The position numbers were made by a program, and so were the translations under genes. DNA of 8,875 nt from assembly GCF_000966975.1 (NCBI RefSeq), contig NZ_JZWV01000903.1, forward strand, positions 1-8,875. The letters run 5' to 3'. The notes beneath the pieces are model-generated. The model searched no databases, had not been told where the DNA came from, and saw nothing but the letters and a program-made list of their open reading frames with translations. Positions 1 through 5,167 of the stretch are shown here, in pieces (the stretch's first letter is position 1; each line of letters opens with the position of its first letter). The DNA is from Streptomyces katrae (GTDB lineage Bacteria; Actinomycetota; Actinomycetes; Streptomycetales; Streptomycetaceae).

Positions 1-31
1 CTGCCGCACTGAAAGTTGCAGGTTAAGAAGC
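1..31 (+). other. CRISPR leader end or truncated spacer
   Basis: These 31 bases lie directly upstream of the first visible repeat. Bases 10-30 are only about 38% G+C, in DNA that is otherwise around 70%, and contain AAAGTTGCAGGTTAAGAAG. That fits the AT-rich leader end found just upstream of repeat 1 in type I-E arrays. The alternative is a spacer: spacers here are 32 nt, so one would start a single base before the window. The sequence alone does not decide. If it is leader, the whole array is only four repeats and three spacers and any cas genes lie to the left. Confidence 0.45.
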
Positions 32-238
32 CTGCTCCCCGCACCCGCGGGGATGACCCCTGGGTGTGGAACAAGATCAAGGGTGTCTGGGACTGCTCCC
101 CGCGCCCGCGGGGATGACCCCACCTGGATGACCTTCGAGGTCGATGTCACGCCCTGCCCCGCACCCGCGGGGATGACCCCTCGCGGCCTATGACGGCCAG
201 GAGCATGACCGACTCCCCGCACCTGCGAGGGTGACCGC
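32..238 (+). CRISPR. Type I-E CRISPR array, leader-distal end (4 repeats, 3 spacers)
   Basis: Repeats lie at 32-60 (29 nt), 93-121 (one mismatch: GCG for GCA), 154-180 (27 nt, two bases missing from the CTGCTC 5' end) and about 210-238 (degenerate, about six changes). Each contains the actinobacterial I-E core CCCCGCACCCGCGGGGATGA with its GC-rich hairpin. Spacers are 61-92, 122-153 and 181-209/212. The first two are exactly 32 nt, the normal I-E length. Decay increases to the right, as expected at the oldest, leader-distal end, so the array is transcribed on the + strand and new spacers would enter from the left. No cas gene is in the window, so activity cannot be judged. The array is confidently called; its left limit is unknown. 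Confidence 0.95.
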
Positions 239-426
239 TACCATGCCCCCTCACCCCTGCCGAGCGGCGTGGCCTGACCCCGCTGCTGCGGTCTCACGTC
301 CGGCCCTACGGGGAGGTGGACCTGGCTGCGGACTCCCGCCTGCACCTCGCTGCAGGCTCGACCTTTCCCCGCTCTCCTAGCGCTGCGGACGTCGAGCAGT
401 CGGCGCTGACCCGCACAGCTCCGTGA
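238..426 (+). pseudogene. Tn3-family transposase C-terminal remnant
   Basis: A + strand frame, closed upstream by TGA at 231-233 and ending at TGA 424-426, encodes about 62 residues with no credible start. Residues around 253-345 read LTPAERRGLTPLLRSHVRPY followed by GEVDLAADSRL. This matches from memory the conserved C-terminal end of Tn3-family transposases, where 'LTPLF..HV.PYG.F.LDM..RL' follows the catalytic domain. The catalytic DDE residues and everything upstream are missing, and I see no 38-bp Tn3 terminal inverted repeat. The fragment begins at the last CRISPR repeat, so an insertion or deletion involving a Tn3 element probably shaped this end of the array. The tail after about residue 40 is not recognisable. 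Confidence 0.6.
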
Positions 427-477
427 GCCCCTGCTTTTCATCACCGCAGTCACCTCCGTAGGGCGAGATGAGGCCGG

Positions 478-500
478 CTTCGATGGTTCGGGAACCGAAG
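478..500. promoter_or_regulatory. Short dyad upstream of the ADP-ribosylglycohydrolase
   Basis: CTTCG and GGTTC on the left pair with GAACC and GAAG on the right, leaving a small bulge (ATG) and a tiny loop. The core GGTTCGGGAACC (485-496) is nearly palindromic. It lies 50 bases before the GTG start at 550, so it could be an operator or a weak terminator of whatever once read through the transposon remnant. No T-run follows. The rest of the 427-549 gap shows nothing else that I can support. Confidence 0.25.
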
Positions 501-537
501 GGGGAATCGCGCCGCACGGCTGACGAGGCGGCACAGA

Positions 538-543
538 TAACCT
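538..543 (+). promoter_or_regulatory. Candidate -10 box for a leaderless transcript
   Basis: TAACCT fits the actinobacterial TANNNT -10 pattern and ends six bases before the GTG at 550, which would place transcription start at or next to the start codon. The GTG has no Shine-Dalgarno sequence in the usual window and an in-frame TAA lies just upstream, so leaderless translation is the simplest reading. No good -35 box is visible. Confidence 0.35.
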
Positions 544-549
544 GCGCGA

Positions 550-1479
550 GTGAAGCGGATTCAACGTGCCGCCGGCGCGGTCATCGGCTCAGCGGTGGGT
601 GACGCCCTGGGTGCCCCCTTCGAGTTCGGTCCTCAGGGAGTGTTCTCCGCGCGGTTTCCCACGCCCGGTGCCGGTGGCGAGATGTGCGGAGGCGGCGGCT
701 GGGACCCCGGCGAGGCCACTGACGACACGCAGATGGCCGTCCTGGTCGCCGACTCCCTGCTGGAACGAGGCGGACTGGATCTGCCGGACATCTTCGCCCG
801 CTTCCAGCGGTGGGCAGCAGCAGAGCCGAAGGACATCGGCCTCCAGACCGAGGACGTCCTGACCAACGGCATGCCCTGGGACCTCGCCGCCGCGTTCCAC
901 TTCCAGGTCAATCAGCGAGCAGCCGGAAACGGCTCCTTGATGCGGGCGTCGACCTCCGCGGTCCACTTCGCCGCCGCAGGCCAAGAAGCCACCATGGAAG
1001 CGGCCCGCCGCATCGCTGCACTCACCCACGGGGACCGCGCGGCCTGGGAAGGTACCGCGATCTTCCACGAACTCATCCGCGTCACGTTCGAGGACAGAGA
1101 TCCCCTCACCGCGCTGCCGGACGTACTGGCTCTCGTCCACCCCGACCACCGCGGCCGCTACGCCACAGTCCTCACTCCCGACTGGCACCCCGATCAGGCC
1201 ACCGAGTTCAACGGTGCCGTCTGGCCCTGCCTGGGCTCCGCCGTCTGGGCCCTGCGCACCACCACCACCTTCGAAGACGCGATACGCGCGGCGATCGACC
1301 TCGGCGGCGATACGGACACCGTCGCCGCAGTGACCGGAGGCCTCGCGGGGGCCTACCACGGGCTGGACGCGATCCCCGCCCACTGGACCCAGCCGCTCCA
1401 TGTCCCCCTTCCCGGATTCGACGGAAGAGTGCTGCACCTGCCAGACCTGCTCCACCTCACGCACCGCCTCGGAGGCTGA
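550..1479 (+). CDS. ADP-ribosylglycohydrolase (DraG/ARH family)
   Basis: 309 residues, the usual size of this family. Members remove ADP-ribose from modified proteins, nucleic acids or small molecules using two Mg2+/Mn2+ ions. The all-helical DraG hallmarks are in order: GSAVGDALGAPFE (residues 13-25), the metal-binding TDDTQM at 57-62, GNGSLMR at 126-132, THGD at 159-162, and the second metal motif GGDTDTVAAVTGGLAGAYHG at 252-271. All metal-ligand acids that I can recognise are present, so it should be active. No signal peptide or membrane segment is present, so it is cytoplasmic. The start is the GTG at 550, because an in-frame stop lies just upstream and the family N-terminus fits; no ribosome binding site is seen. 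It stands alone downstream of a CRISPR end, with no ADP-ribosyltransferase partner in the window. The exact substrate is unknown. Confidence 0.93.
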   Translation: MKRIQRAAGAVIGSAVGDALGAPFEFGPQGVFSARFPTPGAGGEMCGGGGWDPGEATDDTQMAVLVADSLLERGGLDLPDIFARFQRWAAAEPKDIGLQTEDVLTNGMPWDLAAAFHFQVNQRAAGNGSLMRASTSAVHFAAAGQEATMEAARRIAALTHGDRAAWEGTAIFHELIRVTFEDRDPLTALPDVLALVHPDHRGRYATVLTPDWHPDQATEFNGAVWPCLGSAVWALRTTTTFEDAIRAAIDLGGDTDTVAAVTGGLAGAYHGLDAIPAHWTQPLHVPLPGFDGRVLHLPDLLHLTHRLGG

Positions 1480-1496
1480 ACCGGTTCGTGCCCTCC

Positions 1497-1542
1497 GACC
1501 GGGGCTGTTCTGCTGCCGCGCAGATGTCTGGGCCCTCCGGTC
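1497..1542. terminator. Possible shared terminator between convergent genes
   Basis: GACCGG (1497-1502) pairs with CCGGTC (1537-1542), the stem extends by two GC pairs past a bulged T, and a nested CTGC/GCAG pair lies in the loop. It lies between the stop of the ADP-ribosylglycohydrolase (1479) and the stop of the convergent miniprotein (1541). No T-run is present, which is common in Streptomyces, but the large loop makes the call weak. Confidence 0.3.
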
Positions 1543-1699
1543 AGAAGACCATCCAGTGACCACCGAAGACCGCTTGAAGAACAATTGCCACTCCGCGGTC
1601 AACCAGTGCGAACAGGGCGAGAATCAACATGGAGACGATTGTGAACTGGCCGACCGGATGTCTGAGAAAACGACTCCAGGACGACCGCGGGATCTTCAT
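1541..1699 (-). CDS. 52-residue membrane miniprotein
   Basis: ATG at 1699 to TGA at 1541-1543 on the minus strand. It is preceded by AGGTGGAG, ending three bases before the ATG, a good ribosome binding site. The protein starts MKIPRSSWSRFLRHPVGQ, with K2, R5, R10, R13 and H14 giving a strongly basic N-terminal tail. A hydrophobic segment at about 19-34 (FTIVSMLILALFALV) follows, then DRG and a second apolar stretch at about 37-49 ending GGHWMVF. This predicts one membrane helix, or two with a tight DRG turn, with the N-terminus in the cytoplasm. I recognise no family. It converges on the ADP-ribosylglycohydrolase 61 bases away and lies downstream of the GFA remnant on the same strand. The RBS, the charge pattern and the match of apolar residues to the frame support a real gene; no homology search was possible. 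Confidence 0.6.
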   Translation of the reverse strand: MKIPRSSWSRFLRHPVGQFTIVSMLILALFALVDRGVAIVLQAVFGGHWMVF

Positions 1700-1837
1700 G
1701 GTCTCCACCTTTGCCCACGACAGCGGGGTACGTCAGCGGAATCGGAAGCTCAGCGGGTTGGAGCAGTGACCGTCGGCTCCAGGTGCGTGCCTTGCCGGTC
1801 GGCGCAGGGGCTCGGGCCAGGGCAGGAGAACGCGGCA

Positions 1838-2192
1838 TCATTGCGAAGGGTCAGCGGTACTCGCCGCCGCCGAGCCGGGACAGCCGGTGGCCGTGAGCCA
1901 GGGGGCGGCTTCGGCGAGCCGGTTCAGGTTGGTGGGGGCCAGGGCGGGGTCGGTGGTGGTGGTCGAGGGCGGTGGCGAGGATGCCGATGGCCATGTCATT
2001 GCCGTGGTCGCGGGCGGCAAGGTGGCTGCCGCACGTGCCGCAGAAGCCGCGGGCGGTCTTGCCGGGGTGGGTGTCGAACCAGTTCGGATCCGTCCCGGTC
2101 CACTTCAGCCCGTCCATGGGGAACCCGACCCACCACTGGAACGGTGCGCCGGAGCGTGTCGAGCAGTGCGTGCAGGCGCAGATTTCCCTGTC
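1838..2192 (-). pseudogene. GFA-domain (CENP-V/GFA fold) protein, truncated and frameshifted
   Basis: Minus-strand translation gives CACTHC, then GAPFQWWVGF, WTG, and RGFCGTCGSHLAARD, the core of GFA-type zinc proteins (glutathione-dependent formaldehyde-activating enzyme-like). Two of the usual three cysteine clusters remain. The N-terminal cluster (GGCLCG in the copy at 6625-7053) cannot be found in any frame upstream, and an in-frame TGA at 2205-2207 blocks extension. At about 1952-1964, in a GGT-repeat run, the frame shifts by one base: before it the protein reads ILATALD, and in the next frame TDPALAPTNLNRLAEAAPWL continues the expected C-terminus to the stop at 1838. It is therefore damaged twice. 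True function in intact relatives is uncertain, since few GFA proteins have been shown to act on formaldehyde. The 138 bases to the miniprotein (1700-1837) show nothing. Confidence 0.75.
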
Positions 2193-2354
2193 AAGTCCTT
2201 GTGTTCAGGGTTCAGGGTCGCGCCGAAGGTAGCCTCTGGGTGACCTACCACCGCGCCACTCGGGGAGCGGCCCTGCTCGCTGGCACAGCTGACTTATTTT
2301 GCTAAAGTAGGGCAGGGCCACATTAGTTCGCAGGAATTCCGGCCGTGCAGCTTC
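2193..2354. other. Gene-free spacer with an AT-rich dyad at 2291-2309
   Basis: An island of low G+C (2291-2309, GACTTATTTTGCTAAAGTA) contains an imperfect ACTT...AAGT dyad. It resembles a promoter/operator more than local coding DNA, and TAAAGT could be a -10 on the + strand, but no gene follows it on either strand. Two direct copies of TTCAGGG lie at about 2205-2218. On the minus strand one frame stays open from about 2298 into the GFA remnant, with residues such as GHPEATFGATLNPEHKDLTG. It has no start codon or recognised family, so I do not call it a gene. Confidence 0.3.
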
Positions 2355-3541
2355 CTAATCGAAGACGTTGAGCACGCGTCCCCGGATCTTGCGTTGCTCG
2401 AGCTTGAGGTGTGACAGGCGAAGTTCACCGATGGCAGTGGTCCTGGCGAGTTTGGGGGTCTCCCAGAACATCTTCATCCACTCCGGATGGGTGACTTCCC
2501 AGAGATAGATCGCGAGGTTTTCCCTGAGGAGTTTGGTGAGCTTCTTGCCGTTGAGGATGCGTTCGCGGACGTCGATGTTCTGGCGGGGGCCCAGGCACTG
2601 GACGGCGGTGAGAAGATCCTCGCTGTCCAGATGGTCCGGCGGGATCTCTCCAGCTTCTTGGAGGGCGTCTGCGAGCTCTCGGACCTGCTGAGGTGCGGGA
2701 AGGTCCTTGGCGGAGTGGAGGGCCAGCATGGCGGCCACTGAGTCGGTGCTGGTGGGCCGCATGACGCGGCCTTCGAAACGGACTCGCTGCGCCCATTCGA
2801 CGGCTTCGATCTGCCGTAGCTGTCCGGTGAGCTCGGCGATGTTCTCGTCTGCCAAGGCGGCGGCGCCGGCGGGCGTGCCAGGGCGGGTGTCGCCGTCGTA
2901 GTGCGTCCAGGAGGGATTTCCTGCTCCCCAGGAGAGTGCCCGCGTGGTGACCATGGTCTGCCAGAGGCGGGCAACGGTCAGCGCGTCCTCGCGCGGGTCG
3001 TTGTCGCCCCGCTCGGGAGACATGCCGTGCATGCCGCCGCCCGGCCGAAGCCCGGGGCGGAAGACGGCTGGGCCGGCTTGGCGCGCGGATCGCGGAGGTT
3101 CGCCTTCGCCAGCGCGGCCAGACCGCAGCCGGTGGGGTAGCGCTTGCCGCGAATGCGATGAGCGAAAGCGAGCGTGTCGACGGTCCGCTTGAGCAGGGAG
3201 TCTGGGACGTCGGTGACCATGGCGGCTGCGCGAAAATCGGCGGTTAGGATGCCGTGGCCGATGACTAGCCGCTTTCCGTGCAGAGCGTTGATCAGGCGGC
3301 TGGCAGGGCGGGGTCCTTCGATCAGTTCTTGTCCCGTGACGCGGAGTTCGGCCCCGCTCCATTCGGCATGGACGAGCCCGGCCCGGCCGATCACCCAGCC
3401 CTCCGGCGGCGCGGGGGCAACCCCGCGTCCGTGAGCACGAGAGCCGCGATCGAAGTCGACGTCGCAGAAGGTCAGTGCCAATGGGCGTCCCTGTCCCTGT
3501 CCCTGCTCATGCTGACGGCGACGACGTGATGCCTTGCCCAA
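2355..3541 (-). pseudogene. DnaQ/RNase T-like exonuclease-domain protein, frameshifted
   Basis: Two abutting minus-strand frames form one gene of about 395 residues. The first begins at a TTG (3541), with GGAGGA about 13 bases upstream and the characteristic start MGKASRRRRQ. It carries CDVDF at 26-30 (ExoI position), GHGILTADF at 95-103 (ExoII) and TVDTLAFAHRI then GLAALAKANL at 120-149. The last acidic motif, NDPREDALTVARLW, lies in the second frame. The one-base shift lies within 3036-3086, a GC-dense stretch. After the nuclease-like part come about 180 residues, mostly helical in character, that I do not recognise, ending at TAG 2355-2357. Two key residues look altered: Asp instead of Glu in the first motif, and Asn where DEDDh enzymes have His. 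An alternative is that the downstream half starts separately at an ATG near 3035 or 3023. The nuclease assignment rests on motif spacing only. Confidence 0.55.
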
Positions 3542-3739
3542 GGGATGCCCCGTTCCTCCAGAAGGTGTGACGCAGTGCGATCACATCGTGACAGCAGCCA
3601 CTGACAGTCCTATCTGACCTGGGGGAAAGCAGCAGGGGCGGCCTGCGTCCGCGGCACCGCCCGGGGCCATCGGGGGAGCAGGTGACGTGGCCGAGCCGAG
3701 GTGTAGGTTCTCACTTTCGATGTCAGGCGCCGACGCTAT

Positions 3740-3762
3740 GACCTGGACGTTCCCCTCCAGTC
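3740..3762 (-). promoter_or_regulatory. MerR-type dyad/promoter candidate
   Basis: On the minus strand GACTGGA and TCCAGGTC form a dyad, followed at once by ATAGCGTCG. A dyad inside a long spacer with a TAGCGT-like -10 is the layout of MerR-family promoters in actinomycetes. It points toward the exonuclease-like gene, whose start is about 200 bases downstream, and lies in the otherwise empty 3542-3836 gap. No MerR regulator gene is present here. The only frames across the gap are short and unconvincing, including a 61-codon GTG frame that overlaps the dyad. Confidence 0.3.
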
Positions 3763-3836
3763 TCACGACGTGTCGGCAAGCGGCTGTCTCAGATCGATGT
3801 CATTTCCTCAGACTGCCTAGCCAGCTGCGCCGGACC

Positions 3837-4232
3837 TCATGAACCTGCATCGGCAGCCGTCCGTTCCATCCACTTCCGCACCTTCACTGCTTGCTCGATG
3901 CGGTTGACGATGTCCTTCTTGGACGCCGTGTCCAAGGTCTCCGGGATCTTGTCGAAGGTGTCGGGAAGGACGTCGAGGAGACCCCAGATCTGCTCGCCGG
4001 TGCTGACGGTCAGCAGTTGCTGGCACCTCCACTGCAGAGGCACCTCGGGACGGTGCGTGAGCCGCTGCACGAGTGTCGGGAACAGGTAGTGCGTCGCTTC
4101 TGCGGCGAGGTGCTCTCGTAGCCAGTCGACCGGGAGCCGCTGGCTGAAGCCATGCATGGCGGCCTCCTGGGCCAGGTCCAGGAGCTGAGCGGTGTCGACG
4201 GCTCGGATGGTGCGGGGAAGGGTCGGGGCCAT
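3837..4232 (-). CDS. Hypothetical protein (131 aa)
   Basis: ATG at 4232, TGA at 3837-3839. The protein is soluble and probably all-helical, with leucine-rich amphipathic segments such as TAQLLDLAQEAAMHGF (about 14-29) and LREHLAAEATHYLFPTLVQR (about 38-57). It has a basic C-terminal helix, KKDIVNRIEQAVKVRKWMER (about 105-124), before a short polar tail. No catalytic motif, signal peptide or membrane segment is visible, and I recognise no family. No strong ribosome binding site precedes the ATG. It starts 39 bases after the stop of the gene at 4272-4586 on the same strand, so it may be the last gene of a three-gene transcript. Codon use is typical of the window and supports real coding. Confidence 0.6.
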   Translation of the reverse strand: MAPTLPRTIRAVDTAQLLDLAQEAAMHGFSQRLPVDWLREHLAAEATHYLFPTLVQRLTHRPEVPLQWRCQQLLTVSTGEQIWGLLDVLPDTFDKIPETLDTASKKDIVNRIEQAVKVRKWMERTAADAGS

Positions 4233-4271
4233 GTCGCGATGATGCCAAGAAGCCAGTGCGGCGCCGAGAGG

Positions 4272-4586
4272 TCAGCTGGGCCGGGATGCGATCTGCTGAC
4301 GGGCAGGGCCCCAGACGTCCTCGAACTCCTCGAAGGTGAGTTGTTCGGGGTCGTGGCCTTCCCATTCCGGAACGGGCAGCTCGGCGGTGATCCCGAATCT
4401 GCTGTCGTAATCACCGAGGCGGCCTGCGTCGCGGGCCCGCTGCCACTCGGCGAGGGAAGCTGCTGCGATCGGGATCAGCTCTGGCCCTTCGAGTTCGACC
4501 TGCCGGATCACCCAGCCTTCGGCGTCGACCTCGAAGTAGAACCAGGTGTCTTCCTCGTCCCAGTAGCAGCGCATCCATGTGGTCAC
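4272..4586 (-). CDS. Conserved hypothetical protein (about 104 aa)
   Basis: The core WFYFEVDAEGWVIRQVELEG, followed by IAAASLAEWQRARDAG, a YDSRFGI segment and FEEFEDVWGPARQQIA at the end, has the pattern of a small actinobacterial family of unknown function that I recall as 'hypothetical protein' in many Streptomyces genomes. The frame is open back to a TTG at 4736, but that would overlap the upstream gene by about 100 bases and adds low-complexity residues. I prefer GTG 4586 (MTTWMRCYW), with ATG 4574 as the alternative. Neither has a clear ribosome binding site. It is acidic, soluble, with a predicted beta-strand-rich N-terminal half and a helical end. It lies 46 bases behind the gene at 4633-4968 and is probably cotranscribed. 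No function can be given. Confidence 0.65.
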   Translation of the reverse strand: MTTWMRCYWDEEDTWFYFEVDAEGWVIRQVELEGPELIPIAAASLAEWQRARDAGRLGDYDSRFGITAELPVPEWEGHDPEQLTFEEFEDVWGPARQQIASRPS

Positions 4587-4632
4587 CAGGCCATGATGCC
4601 GGGCCAGATGCGCCGCCCTACTCCGCTCTATC

Positions 4633-4968
4633 TCATGACTGGGCGATGAATCCTGCGGATCGGTCGAGCTGGAAAGGAGAACCGACCCGGGTTGGATCCC
4701 AGCCTTGATCCCGTGCCGCTCGAGTGCTGGCAGCAACGTGAGCTGGGCGAATGGGCCCCATCTCGACGCCCACCCAGTTGCTGGGATGGGCCTGACCGCT
4801 GGTGAAGATCAAGGTCGTGCCCGGCTGGCCGCCGCTGGCTGCTTCAACCGCATAGGTCAGCGGTGTCCAGCAGAGGCCCTGCATGTAGGAGGGCTTCCTG
4901 CGGATCCGCCAGCGGTACTCGATCCCGTCAACGGTTATGCGCCGGGAACCCTTCTTGTTCAGCGCCAT
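4633..4968 (-). CDS. Conserved hypothetical protein (111 aa)
   Basis: ATG at 4968 is preceded by GGAGG about eight bases upstream, a clear ribosome binding site, so the longer frame back to 5058 is rejected. The protein begins MALNKKGSRRITVDGIEYRW and continues with RIRRKPSY, TYAVEAA, HPSNWVGVEMGPI, then VAASTRAARDQGWDP and GSPFQLD near the end. This is a recognisable compact family of unknown function widespread in actinomycetes. The layout suggests a beta-rich front half with aromatic residues, a helix, and a closing 'GW.P...GSPF.LD' motif. No signal or membrane segment is seen. It is the first gene of the minus-strand run 4968 to 3837 and is transcribed away from the 416-residue gene at 5168. 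The 199-base divergent region between them holds the operator-like palindrome described separately. Confidence 0.8.
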   Translation of the reverse strand: MALNKKGSRRITVDGIEYRWRIRRKPSYMQGLCWTPLTYAVEAASGGQPGTTLIFTSGQAHPSNWVGVEMGPIRPAHVAASTRAARDQGWDPTRVGSPFQLDRSAGFIAQS

Positions 4969-5076
4969 CTTCGCCTCCTCCGCTGTGGGACTCTGCTGTG
5001 TCGCCGCGGTCGCGAAAAGCAGGTTGCACGCGAACGTACCGAACGTTGTCGCCGACAAGCGCCTTCGGGGCTACGG

Positions 5077-5097
5077 ATGGGTTGATCAGCCCATAAT
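5077..5097 (+). promoter_or_regulatory. Operator-like palindrome overlapping a candidate -10 box
   Basis: ATGGGTTGATCAGCCCAT (5077-5094) is an 18-bp palindrome with one mismatched pair, centred on TGATCA. Its right end overlaps CATAAT (5092-5097), a 5/6 match to the -10 consensus for rightward transcription. A regulator bound here would block the promoter of the gene at 5168, and could also affect the divergent gene at 4968. No good -35 is visible, as expected for a regulated promoter. Upstream, CGAACGT occurs twice nine bases apart (5031 and 5040). Confidence 0.45.
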
Positions 5098-5126
5098 TGG
5101 AGTCAGTGCCGAGCGACCCGGCGCAT

Positions 5127-5145
5127 CGCACCCGCCCCGGGTGCG
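5127..5145 (+). promoter_or_regulatory. Perfect hairpin in the presumed 5' leader
   Basis: CGCACCCG and CGGGTGCG form a perfect 8-bp GC-rich stem with a three-base loop. It ends 12 bases before the ribosome binding site (GGAG at 5158) of the gene at 5168. It could act as a DNA operator, an mRNA-stability element or a translation brake. No U-run follows, so a terminator role is less likely. Confidence 0.45.
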
Positions 5146-5167
5146 CTCACCGCGATCGGAGAGCATC

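Noticed and set aside
589..1602. Long minus-strand open frame (337 codons) opposite the ADP-ribosylglycohydrolase
   Set aside because: Antisense shadow of a clearly recognised gene; the product is low-complexity Gly/Arg/Glu with no motif.
810..2305. Overlapping + strand open frames (810-1559 and 1400-2305)
   Set aside because: Arg/Pro-rich products typical of wrong-frame translation in GC-rich DNA; they overlap real motifs on other frames.
3581..3766. 61-codon GTG frame in the gap before the exonuclease-like gene
   Set aside because: It overlaps the MerR-like dyad, has no ribosome binding site, and becomes Pro/Ala/Gly-rich after 25 residues.
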